Assembly (NCBI RefSeq): GCF_020085105.1
Contig: NC_058043.1
Span: 18,674,667-18,738,666, forward strand
Reading direction: 5' to 3'
From: Siniperca chuatsi
Lineage: Eukaryota > Chordata > Actinopteri > Centrarchiformes > Sinipercidae
DNA length: 64,000 nt
Part shown: positions 36,280 through 57,904 of the stretch, piece by piece
Layout of the letters: every line of letters begins with the position of its first letter
Numbering within the stretch: position 1 is the first letter of the stretch
Notes under the pieces: generated by a model
Told to the model about the DNA's origin: nothing
Database searches by the model: none
What the model saw: only the letters and a program-made list of their open reading frames with translations
Made by a program: the position numbers and the translations under genes

Positions 36280-37076
36280 CAGTGGTGGAATGTAACAAAG
36301 TACATTTACTCAAATACTGTACTTAAGAAAAGGTTAGGTACTTTACTTCATTTTATGCAACTTTATACTTCTACTCCATTACATCTCAGAGGTAAATGTT
36401 GTATTTTTTACTCCACTACATTTATCTGACAGCTTTATTTACTAGTTACTTTTCAGATTACAATTTTCATACCCCTCCTGACCAGTGAAAACCATGTATC
36501 TCCAAATGTGGTGATTTTGAATGTGAATGTTTCTGATGAAGTGAAGGATGATGTGTTTCTTTATGGGTTGAGAAAATTCTCCTACCTCTTAAACTAAATA
36601 AACAATTTAACCCCCCTCCTGGATTAGCTGGAAAATGCATCATCACAAAGCTGAAAACAACTCATGTTTTCTGAGTTCATGAAAAGTTTTAGAGATATGC
36701 GGTTCTCCCAGGACGGCGACGCTACAAACATATGATAATCTTATAGATATATCTTATATCTTATATAAACTACCCAACAGTACCACTGTAGCACCTGTAA
36801 TATTAATCCAAAAACATCATATACAATAGTAAAACACTGACAGGGACCATTTGTCTGCATAATGAGTGCTTTTGATACTTTAAGTACATTTTGCTGATAA
36901 TCAGAATCAGAAATACTTTATTGATCCCCGAGGGGAAGCTCTTTTGTTACAATAGTTACATCCTTTTACTTAAGTACGGTTTGAATGCAATACTTTTACT
37001 TGTAGTGGAGTATTTTCACAGTGTGGTATTAGTACTTTTACTTAAGTAAAGGATCTGAACACTTCTTCCACCACTG
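36280..37076. mobile_element. Full-length hAT-type MITE (CAGTGGTGGAA family)
   Basis: Begins CAGTGGTGGAATGTAACAAA and ends CACTTCTTCCACCACTG. Flanking octamers TCTTTGTC (36272-36279) and CCTTTGTC (37077-37084) agree at 7 of 8 bases, a clear hAT-type target duplication. The 797-bp interior has no open frame of note and carries a nested motif, AATACTTTATTGATCCCCGA, at about 36909-36930, common in fish retroposon tails. This is the best-preserved of four related copies in the window. Confidence 0.85.
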
Positions 37077-37569
37077 CCTTTGTCATTGTCTACCTCACTG
37101 GATTTCAAACTTGTGGCCTTATAAAAGTGAGTACACAGCGCCACCTGGTGTTACAACTTTGACACCACATTAAGTCTCATCGGGCTGAGAACAAAGAAAG
37201 AACCCCACAATGCAGGTTTCCAGGTGTTATAAATTTGGCAGGATTCAGTCATTACTTGAAAGTGAAACGTGTGTGTAGTTGCTGATGATGAGTGCTGTGC
37301 AGGGCTGCTGTACTGGACTTCTTTTCTTTTTTCTTGTCTCGTGAAGGACTTCGCTGTAGTCGGCATTTTTCTCACAAGTTTCCATCTATTGTTTTGGTTG
37401 TACAAATGTTATTCGCACGTTATATTTTGGCTTGGGACCACCACATTGCTGTAAAGAGACAAAAATGAATTCAAACTAAGGCAACTGTGCTGTACCTGAA
37501 CACGGAAGAGGTCTCGGGTTCAGAAAAACAACGTTTGGTTTTTTAGAAAACAGTGAAACACATTTCATT

Positions 37570-37800
37570 AATTTAATAACCAACGTGACGTCTTCAAATT
37601 GCTTGTTTTGTCCGACAAACAGTCCAAACCCCAATGATATTTAATTTACAGTGATATCATATATTTTATATAGATAAAAGCAGCAAATCCTCACATTGGA
37701 GAAGCTGAAACCAGCGTTTAGGTTCTTATCAAAATAATTGTCTATTTCTATCGTTAGTTGGTTAGTCAACTAATCCTTTCAGCTCGAGAAATGTTCTTCA
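37570..37800. repeat. Dispersed teleost repeat (TCTTCAAATTGCTTGTT family), copy 2
   Basis: Shares GTCTTCAAATTGCTTGTT, AGTCCAAACCCCAATGATAT-like and CAGCAAATCCTCACA blocks with 9705-10020 and ends with GTTAGTCAACTAATCC, as in the third partial copy near 50540. Short (GTT)n and (ATA)n tracts follow at 37886-37903 and 37961-37983. Confidence 0.6.
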
Positions 37801-38199
37801 CTACATAGACCAACCAATGAATCAGTAATCAGAAAAATTATGATACGCGGATTAATTGATGATGAAAATAATCTTTAGTTGCATGTTGTTGTTGTTGTTG
37901 TTTTTTACCTTTACAATAGATTTAACTCTTTTCTCGTGTGACTTTCTCTTAATTATTATTATTAATAATAATAATAATAATATTTGAACATTTAATAGCA
38001 GCTGATTGGCATCCTTGGTTGACAAAACATTGACATTGTGACAGACAGGATGTCTATATAGTTGAAGTTGTTGATGCCACAAGAAGACTGTGTGATCTGG
38101 ACTCAGTGGGGCCGTGACTGGGTCGTGTAAAACATGAGGCTACTACAGTTTTCGTGGTGATGTTTATCTGAGCTCTCAGCAGTCAGCACGCCTTCCTTA

Positions 38200-39156
38200 T
38201 GCCCGACCCGCCTCTCCTATTGGCTGCTGGTCATCTCATCTCTTTTCTGATTGGTCCAGTTCTCAGCTGCATTCACTGCCCATGTGTGCTGCATGTGAAC
38301 AGCCGAAAGCTTGTTTTTCCTTCCTACATCTGCTTCTCTTGCTCACTCCCCGCGTCATTACGGTAATATTGAAAAAGGTGTTTCTCAGAAAGGACTGTTT
38401 GAATGTCTGGAAATATTTCTGAAAACATTTGCGAAAAGGATTCAAGGAATTGTATCCATTTACACCACACAAAGTTCAGTAAAATGTAAAGCATCACAAG
38501 ACTGCCCAAAAAACAACAAATACAAAATGTGCACTAAAAACAAAACATCCTGTTCCCGAACACGTAGGCCCACGTTTCTGTGAATGGTTGAAAGGTATCC
38601 TTTATTTGTGAATTGAGCGATATTTGTGTATCTCTTTTGGATTTAACAATTTAAACAATTAAATTATGGACTGGTTTGACAATTTTAAATTATATTTCTA
38701 AGCTCTGGAAAAGCTAGTAGGTAGACTTTGAGTTAGGATTATTTTGTCAAACAATAAATAAATGTTAGTAAAGTGCCTTCCCAATCTTAAAAGTATTAGT
38801 GCATTTGTGTGCCGATCAATAACATTGGAAACAAGTCTGTGATAAGTCCCTGGGATAACGCTGTAATATGAGATTGTTAAAAATGGAAAATACTAAGTGA
38901 AGCAGTTGGGTGAGGTGAAATAACACGACTGAAATGCTGCTTAAATAAAGTTACATCCTGCACCTGGCTCCTTGTTTTGCTCCCTCGCGCTCCGTTGCGC
39001 TCAGTCTCCAGTCGTTACGGTAATGAGAAAGGGCTCCACTCAGCTGATGTGTGACATGCATCCCCCCCTGCAGCCTGCTGAATCAGACTGCCAGGGCTAG
39101 AGCCCACCGCCTCAGTGTCTCGCTAGGAGGGTAACAGCAACGATTCAACATCCAGG
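38200..39156 (+). promoter_or_regulatory. pfkfb4: Probable pfkfb4 upstream regulatory region
   Basis: Two inverted CCAAT boxes (ATTGG at 38219-38223 and 38250-38254) stand 31 bp apart in GC-richer sequence. Two CACGT cores lie 10 bp apart at 38561-38565 and 38571-38575; read on the other strand they are ACGTG, the core of hypoxia-response elements, and mammalian PFKFB4 is known to respond to HIF-1. The last 200 bp before the start codon include CTCCCTCGCGCTCCG. The transcription start is not fixed, so these could also lie inside a 5'UTR intron. Confidence 0.4.
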
Positions 39157-46571
<7,415 letters not shown>

Positions 46572-47690
46572 TCTCCTGCCCTTCCCCTTTCAACTGAGAC
46601 CTCGTCCGACTTTCTGTTAGGACCTCTGAACAGCATTATGGGAACGGTGCTGTTCAACTGCCCATCATGGCAGCTTCTTGACTGATACAGAGAAATGAGT
46701 ATTTTCCCAGACTCGAACTGTAAAGCACTTTCACTAAATGTAATCCATTTTAATACATCTGTTCTGTTGTCAACTATACTGTACCGCTACTGTAGCCCTC
46801 CTCCCAGTGAGGAAAACTAAATGAAAATGCCAATATTTTTGATATGTGAGTTTAATGTTATTGTTGCAATGATAATATTCCCTTAACTTTCAGCATCTTT
46901 TTCCATGCTTATATTTAATATCTACTGTATATTACAGTATGTACTGTGTATACTGCCATATTTTTATTGTATGAAAAACAAGTCATGCCCCCCTCCCCCA
47001 AAAAAATGTGAGGAGACTAACTATTACGGTGAAGTTGCTCTTAATCAAAGTCCTTAATCCCTGACTGTTGAGCAGAAACTTTTCAAAACACATTTTTTAA
47101 ACAGTTTTTCTTTGCTAGTTGCTGAATTATATTAAAAGGGCAGCCACTGTGCTCGGTGCATCTACTCTGAGTAAACAAAGGTTAAGATTAAACATTCCAG
47201 AGATGCTGATCAAATTCTTACACCACAAAAGTTGAAAATAGCATTGTTAATGCAACTGGCACTTTTTCTCTAAGATCCAAACCCAAAATCTTGAGATGAG
47301 GCCCTTCTTCTGTAATTATTATGGTAGAACCAAAAAGGCTTTAAGGACTTGGGCTTAAGTTTTTAAGAGATACGGTGAAATGTTCTGACAAATCTTCAGT
47401 TGTAAGTCTGTCACTTAAAAAGTCAGCGTATGATTGACAAGTGATTTAATCATTCAAATGAATGCCTGTTTGAGCGTTTTAAGGTACTGTGCAAACTTTA
47501 CACGCATGTTTGTTTGATGTAAGTTTTGTGTGTAAATCAACATGTATTATATGTTATGTCATTTTTGGAAAACTCAATTTCTGTAATGTTATACATTTGA
47601 TATTGTATATTACTGTACTGAAAATATCATTCCAAATGCCTTGTTTCCAGCTGTCAAAATCTCAATAAACCTTCAATGTTTGGGGTAAAG
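46572..47690 (+). other. pfkfb4: pfkfb4 3'UTR
   Basis: About 1.1 kb after the canonical stop, ending with AATAAA at 47664-47669 followed by a G/T-rich stretch, a good cleavage context. Confidence 0.65.
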
Positions 47691-47744
47691 ACAGAGCTGC
47701 TGTTTGTGCTTCATTAACACCACAACAGATTAAGACAAATCACT

Positions 47745-47906
47745 AAAATACAAAGGATAATGTTTTTATTCATCTTCACTGCCAGCGAGTATATTTATTT
47801 TAATTAATTCAATTTACAATAGGGTTTACTCTGTGTACTTGTGACAAGAAATGTGCACCTGTTGATTTTAAGGTTGTCAAGACAAAACTAAATTAAATTT
47901 ATGTGC

Positions 47907-47998
<92 letters not shown>

Positions 47999-48338
47999 AA
48001 AAAACATTTAAATTATTTAAAAATCCATATTGCCCTGTGCTCACTAATATTGATTACAAATATCGTTTTTAAGGACCTGCCCTGACTCAAGTTCTAAAGG
48101 CAGATATTAATGTCTGGTGTGAATATTCATTATGTACAAACATCAATATTTTTGAGCAAAGGGGTATTTTAAGGTTAAAGGGCAAAACCCCATTGGCTTG
48201 TACATCTTTACTGTACGTCTAATGTTTCTCAACTTCTCTTGGCTGATCAGATTTTGTCTCCTCTCTGCCCTGTGATGTGGACGCTCCACAGTGACGGCCA
48301 AGATTGCAAAAGGAATGTATTCCCGGGTTTTCTCTCTC
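47745..48338 (-). other. arpc4: arpc4 3'UTR with (TA)n tract
   Basis: On the minus strand AATAAA lies at 47770-47765, giving a UTR of about 570 nt. It contains a pure (TA)n run of some 84 bp at 47912-47995, which is unusually long for a mature UTR. Confidence 0.55.
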
Positions 48339-51300
48339 TCAGAACTGCAAGAGTAAAACAAAAACAATGTCTAAGCTACAGTAAATCAAAGAGACAAACA
48401 AGAATTATATGACTTTTTTTCTATAATAATATAACTTCAATCACCTATAATATCAATGATGTTCTAGCACTAAAATAACAGCATAACATATGACTGAATC
48501 AAAGTCCTACCATACAAAACTCATCGACACCCTAATATAAAAATAATGGAAAAACTGAACCGATTTCGCAAAATATTGCTGCATTAATTTGATTAATTGA
48601 GACAGAAAAATTCAGAAAAACTTCAACTTACATTTTTGAGGAATTCCTCAGCGACAATACGAGCCCTGGCGTTGACAGACAGCTTCATTTCACTGATCTC
48701 CTTGTCAATTTCCTCCATGAAATGAATGACAAAGTCCACCAGTTTATGTTTGTACATCTGCTCTGTGTGGAAGTTGGTGATGAGAAAACTGATGTCATAG
48801 CCCTGCGAAATGAAGATGATGGCAAAAGAAGAGTGTTAACAATCCCGTTGTCACAGGTATCTGTTTGAGTTGAATATGGTCAACTTTAAACGGTTACGAC
48901 TGACACTAATGTAAATCAAGGTTCCCACTATTTGCAAACAAATACGTTTCCAGGACATTTCCTGGATATCTGTAGAAGACATCTGTGGCTTAAAGATAAA
49001 GAACAGAACAACTCAATGCTTATTGGGCTATTTTTGGCAACTTTCCATAACTGAATACCAATGTGTATAAATGTGACTGACCTATTTTCAGTGCCTACTT
49101 ACCTCCACCGGTTTCCTCCTCAGGATGAAGAAGTTCTCTGCTCTCATCATCATGAAACGCATGAATTTATGGCACAGAATCTTCTCAATCTCATCTGCCT
49201 GCAGCAGCAGATTATTTAAAAGGAATAGTCAGGATTACAGATACGATTCTGACCTTTACATCAGTCATATTAATCACTAATTGCTAAGTAACCTTCTGTT
49301 TTGTATCAGGGTCTAAACACATAACCACTGGCACCCAGACAGCAGCCTGACTGACCTGCTTGACAGCGATGCTGACTCTGACAGAGTTGATGGAGCCCTC
49401 GATCAGAACTTTCTCCTTGTCGTTACGGCTGATGATCACAGGCTGGAGGAGCAACTCTTTACTGCTCCTAAAAGTGGGAGAGACAGACGCAAATCATTTT
49501 CTGTCACACAATCAGCCCACAGGCATTAAGAAGTGAAACTCAGTTCGTATGCATTGCTTGGTTTTGATCACTCCAAAGTCACACTCAAGGTTGCGGTGAC
49601 AGACTCACCGTACTTCCACCTCTGGTTTGTTGTGTCTCTCCACCACCTGCGAGGAGAAACTCTCCAGGCAGAGGGCAGCCTGCAGAGTAGCACGCACTGC
49701 GTTGAGATATGGGCGCAAGGTTGCCGTCTGAGGGAGGAAAGCGAGGAAGAGTAGATGAACAGTTTATAAATTTGAGAATTTTACTCAAATGACCTTACAA
49801 GTTGTAATGGCATGCCCTTAAACCTTGAGCCTTGCAGAAATTCCATTTTTTTAAGATCTAGGCCTATAACACAAGTTTTATCGATCATGTCACATATAAT
49901 GCCACAAAGTATGACAATCTGCAAAATCACTGAAATTCTGCCAAATACAAATATTAAAATCACTTCGCATAGACTGAAATTGTCTGTGCAATTTCTGAAG
50001 AAATAAAGTTCCATCAAAATTATTGCCCTGAGTGAAACAGGGCAAAACTAAGATGTTTACTTAAGATACAAATGAGCTTACTTAGACTTATGCAAAAGGT
50101 CATGTCAAAGAACAGTAAATGTTACTGACATTGATAGAAATAACTTACATCTTATTTTAAATGTGACTATCACATGTGTGGCATGCTGTCCACTATTGCA
50201 TTTGGTTGTATCACATTAGAGTCACAAAGTGAACTATTTGTATTTTTTTCTCTAGTTAGGCATTTTGAAAACGTGCTAGACACAACTGCTTAATTGTTTC
50301 CTCAGAGCCAAAACATCCTAAAGCCAAAAACTATTACTGCAACTACAAAATTTTAGAGTGTGCTGAAGTAACCTTGAGCAGGTCCAAATCCAAAGCTATT
50401 CAGTTTATTATCATGCGTGACAAAGAAAAGCATCAAATTGTCACATTTAAGGAGAATGAAACTGGCAAATGTTTGGCTTTTTTTGCTTAAAAAATGACTA
50501 AAACGATTATTCAATTCAATCGAATAATTGACTAATCAACTAATCGTTACAGCTTTACTGCTGAGCCCAACTGGTAAATCAACAACCGATATTATCAATC
50601 AGCAATAGCTAATCAGATATATTGTTATTGTTGTATTGTTGTCGGCCAATATGTAACAGATAGCAATACAGAAATGCCAAACACATGACTGAGGTAAATT
50701 TTATTATAAACATTGTCTCCATTACATTATTTATCAACTCTAAAATGCTACGCTTAGTTCATATCTGTGTCACAACTCTTCAAAAACCAAATTTAAAGTG
50801 AAATGTTTCTATTATGTGTTTATGTAAAAAATATTGTTACTGAATTATTTTAAAACTCTAAATTACCAATATTGCTCTCACAAATCCAGTATCGATCAAG
50901 CTATACTCCAGAGGTGATGTTTTTTTAGCTATCTGACCTCCTTGTAGCTCAGCAAACAAAAACACATTACCAATAGTAGAAGCCAATACCATGCTTAAGA
51001 ACATAAGCAACATGCTGCTGAGAAAGGCAGGTACAATTTGTGGAGACCAATACCAACAAATGTTGATTTAGCTGAGGGAATATGCGACTGATGATGCTGA
51101 TATGGTCTATCAACATCATTTGAACAGCTGGTATCAGCAAAAGAGTCAGCTAGCTCAGCAGGTGTTGGTGTTGAGAACGAAACACTAGTAGAATTTAAAA
51201 GTGTTGATCCATATAAGCAAAGGTTAATTTAACAATAAGATGTTTTTAAAGCAAATGGACAAAGAAGCTCCAGAGGGTGCAACACAACATCAGTTCAGCT

Positions 51301-51696
51301 GCTGCCAGAGTCAGCTAACCTAGTTCACCAGATGTGTCCTCTTCTGGCCATCATTGTAGTTCGCATTCTACGCTACTTAGCAACAAAGTATTACTACAGA
51401 GCTGCAACCAACCTCACACGCCATAATAATAGTAGCATTCCATCTGTATGCAGTATGACGAAGTAGGATTCTATAACACGGATGTTTTCTCTTTTAGCTA
51501 GGAAACCGGCCAGCTACCGTTAGCCTGTTAGCTAACTACTTGCTTAGCTAGCCCAAATAAGACCAGAGGAAAACCGAGCCGCGCCTTCCTCGTGTATGCA
51601 GAGAAGCGGTGATGACTTAATATCGACAATTTCTGATATATGTAGGCGTTAGACTGCGTCGGTTTTTCAGCACATATGTCTAATTTGTCTTACCAT
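48339..51696 (-). CDS. arpc4: Arp2/3 complex subunit 4 (p20)
   Basis: Core structural subunit that, with ARPC2, forms the clamp of the Arp2/3 complex, which nucleates branched actin. Exons in transcript order: 51696-51694 (ATG only), 49727-49609, 49467-49356, 49198-49103, 48802-48632, 48344-48339 (Phe and stop only). They total 507 nt, 168 aa, exactly the human length. Landmarks: [80 protein letters not shown] and the C-terminal [14 protein letters not shown]. Substitutions against human are few and mild. The first and last exons carry only 3 and 6 coding bases; both borders have good signals (ATG|GTAAG and TTGCAG|TTCTGA). No ORF scan would find these ends. Tail to tail with pfkfb4. Confidence 0.96.
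50465..50560. repeat. Partial dispersed repeat (GACTAATCAACTAATCG end)
   Basis: Matches the right end of the family at 9705 and 37570 (TTGCTTAAAAAATGACTAAAA, TTGACTAATCAACTAATCG). It lies in the long first intron of arpc4 (49728-51693), the rest of which is AT-rich with nothing recognised. Confidence 0.5.
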
Positions 51697-52000
51697 TTCT
51701 CTGTGTGTTGAGAGGCGGCTAAAGGCGGAAGTAGCTACACTTGTCAGGGCTTTTCCGTGAACATACCGGAACTCCACTCTGCCTCCGAGCTGCTTCTGGT
51801 GTGTAAAGCAGCTGCAGTTTTAGGGCAATTATCAAGAAGAGAAATAAAAGAGATTACCGAGATTTCGAAATCACAATATAGCAGTTTTATGAATCTACAA
51901 TACATGTAATTAAACTGTATGTTTTTCAGTAATACTATAATGAAAGGAAAAGCATATTTCCTTTTTTCTCCCTCACCACAGAATAAGCTAATTGGAGACA
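51697..52000 (-). promoter_or_regulatory. arpc4: arpc4 5'UTR and promoter region
   Basis: Directly upstream of the start codon on the minus strand; includes GAGGCGGCTAAAGGCGGAAG (51711-51730), whose GGCGGAAG core resembles an ETS-type site. No TATA box. The extent is a guess. Confidence 0.35.
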
Positions 52001-52636
52001 AAACATGCCGTACCAGTTTACCCGTTTATTATTTTAATCAAATATTTGTTTAACGGGTTATTTTATATTTCAATTTGAGTTTCAGTACTGGTCTTGTACA
52101 TAGTCAAGCTCTCATAAAATGAACAAGTGAATGATGTTGTTTTGGGAGCCAAGTTTTCATTTAGAATTTCTGGGCCTGGTGGTATTACTTTTACTTTTCT
52201 CAAATGTGCCACAAATATAATTTCTGTTTGTCTTAGAGCATACAGAAGGGTGGCTCTGTGCAGGGCTGTAGCTGGGACACAGAGGTCTTGTCCTCTGTAA
52301 TATTTTTGGCAATGTAGGGGGCAATCTCTATGATTACACACATATTACACATGCTTTATAAGGATGTCTGATATTTCATAGAGTAAATATCTTAAATGTG
52401 CCTAGGCACAAAAAACCCCTAAAATTAAAAGGGATTTAGAATTCTCCACCACAATAACATGACAATACACCTGACTGTGTAGAAAAGCCTTTTAAATTCT
52501 AAAACAGCACTTAACCCATAATGGAAGGAGATAAAACAGGAAATATTAGTATCCACACACTGGAATGTAGCTACCCAACTTTATTAGCTTCAACAGACAT
52601 GGGAACAGACCTTTATCATGAGAGATATTTCGCACC

Positions 52637-52856
52637 GACTTTTTCACAGCAGAGACTTTGGCTTGTCAGCAGGAAACACACAGGTGTAACACTGATGATG
52701 GCTCAGTTCCATAAGTGAGCCAGTAAGCCATGACAGTGAGCCAGCATACACAAACCCAGGGCCCTCGAACTAGCTCACCTAAATGGAATGCAGTTGTTTT
52801 TAACGTTAGCAATGCTTTTCCTGCTGACAAGCCAAAGTCTCTGCTGTGAAAAAGTC
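52637..52856. repeat. Foldback: 40-bp perfect inverted arms around 140 bp
   Basis: GACTTTTTCACAGCAGAGAC and the next 20 bases recur exactly as reverse complement at 52817-52856. Small frames on both strands therefore share TFSQQRLWLVSRK, which is a repeat artefact. Probably two opposed copies of one repeat family. Confidence 0.85.
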
Positions 52857-52857
52857 A

Positions 52858-53030
52858 GAACAGCACAGGTGTAAATAATAAAACGAATGTTGGCTGAACT
52901 CCATTTGGCTGCTTTGGTTTCAGGATCCTCCTGGCATTGTGCATGCTGGCTCACTGTCATGATTCACTTGTTAATGTTATTAGTAACACTTGTGCTTTTC
53001 CTACTATGACAAGTTAAAATGCATCAAATG
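52858..53030. repeat. Dispersed teleost repeat, copy 2
   Basis: Shares ATTGTGCATGCTGGCTCA, GGTGTAAATAAT and the ACTATGACAA block with 4285-4535 and directly abuts the foldback, which may be part of the same family. Confidence 0.6.
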
Positions 53031-53529
53031 CATGGCTGTGTTCTTCAAGGCCATGCAAACCCACAAGTTTGCAGTTATTCTGGCTGATTTGACCTCTTGA
53101 CATTGAAGTTAGGTGGACCTATGCCATGGCTATATGTGAAATTTGAACTACTCACTAGAGTGAACTATTCAGTGATTACTATGTAGGAAACATGGAATGG
53201 ATGAACAAGGAGTGAGTTTAAACAGTCTGAGTTTTCCAAAGTCATCCAATTCCATAGAATTAAAAGTCATAAAAAAGGTGAAGTCAGGGAGCTGTCAATC
53301 AAGCACCTTGTGTTTGAAGTCTGATCAGCCAAAATAAGTGAAAACAACTGTGTGGAGGAATTTACCACACTGCAGTTCATCCAAACATAGTATCACACAA
53401 ATTTCATGTTTCAAGTCAATTATTTTTTTCACTATTCAAGTGAGGCAGTGTCTGGACGCTTTAATAAATTAACCAAACAATCAAACAAAAATTGAGACAC
53501 ATAATGTTAGACGATTGATATATTCAAGA

Positions 53530-54299
53530 GTTTTATTATTTGACGTCCCAATTTTACTTGACAACATCATTGGCATCGCAGTGATTTTATTTCTATAAGG
53601 AGAAGGAGTAATACCAGGGCAAAAAATTGTATCTTTTCTTTAAATGGAAAGAGAACATCTGTTTCAGTTCAATCCATCAGCCATTTACCTTTACCATCTA
53701 TACACTGTAATGCACAATCCATTAAAAATAATAAGTACTTAGCCAACCTGAGCTACAAGCAGATAGAGAGAACAGCAATAACAAAGACAAGACAGAAGAC
53801 AGGTGTATTCTGTGTTGGTGACACACACTGTAATTCCATAGCGTTGAAAGATGTCTGATGAAGGACATAACACATAGAGCAGTAATAGTAGCAGTACAAA
53901 TAATGTTACATAAAAGGCAAATATTAATATATCAAGGAATTAATCCATGTTTTACACTGTGACTGCATTATCAGCCTTTACTTAATGTCTACTTAGGGAC
54001 CTTTCTTCTGCAGTGTGAGGCATTTATAAACCCATTAACACACAACCTTGAAGGGAAAAGGCAGTACAATCACCAAAGTGATTCTTGGGGGATATTTGAC
54101 AGGGAAAACAAGTGAGGAGGTATAATATGAAGCTTACCAAAAGGCATGTGGTAGAAGACGTTGCCCAAAATCAGTCATCCCTCTATAACACTTAAAGGCA
54201 AAAACATAAAAAGAAAGTGCAAAAAACAAGTATGTGTTTCAGATTGGCTTGAGAAATAACATCAGCCAATTAAAAAAATAAAAATATGATTTATTTTAT

Positions 54300-54368
<69 letters not shown>

Positions 54369-54875
54369 CAACTTGATTATTTCTTGACAGATAGGCAATA
54401 GAAAGCGAAAACAGAAAGATTGATTAAGATACTTGGGATGCTGACATTAACCAACATCATCTCACATTACAGAGCATCAGCCAGTCCATCTAGAGTTCCC
54501 AAAAGTACTCTTTGAACATGGCTCCATCTTGCCCCCTCAGTGTGAGAGTCCCGTAGGCGGGACAGGGGATCACTCACTATTGAGTCAGGGACTGTGAGGT
54601 CGGAAAGGGTGTCATTCTTCTCTTGTGTAATCTTTGGGCACTGGATGTGTCAGCGTATTTTATGAGAGTACGCTTGTGTATTAATTTGTGTACTAAGTGG
54701 GGGGAGTACATCCATGTGCATCGTACTGTGTGAGGGGTTGTGTCGATGGAATGAACGGTGGTGTGAAGGAGGAAGACCAGTAGGGAAGTCCTTTCCCTGG
54801 GAGCGAGGTGCAGGTGATGTAACTGGTGACAGGGTGTTTCAGAAAGCCAAGAGAGGAGATGGTCCAAGTTGTCTT
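53530..54875 (-). other. rab7a: rab7a 3'UTR
   Basis: Minus-strand AATAAA signals at 53537-53532 and 53591-53586 would give a UTR of about 1.3 kb. It contains a (TA)n tract at about 54306-54365 preceded by (TTTTA)n. The limits are inferred. Confidence 0.45.
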
Positions 54876-57894
<3,019 letters not shown>

Positions 57895-57904
57895 TTTTCC
57901 ACAG

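Larger units (their letters stand above)
52001..53525. other. arpc4-rab7a spacer, repeat-rich
   Basis: No gene recognised. Holds an inverted repeat with 40-bp perfect arms (52637-52676 and 52817-52856) and a copy of the dispersed repeat seen near 4.3 kb (52858-53030). Confidence 0.5.

Noticed and set aside
47903-48085. Open frame of isoleucine-tyrosine repeats
   Set aside because: It is a (TA)n tract in the arpc4 3'UTR.
52639-52960. Shared peptide TFSQQRLWLVSRK in two opposed small frames
   Set aside because: It results from the 40-bp inverted repeat, not from a duplicated gene.
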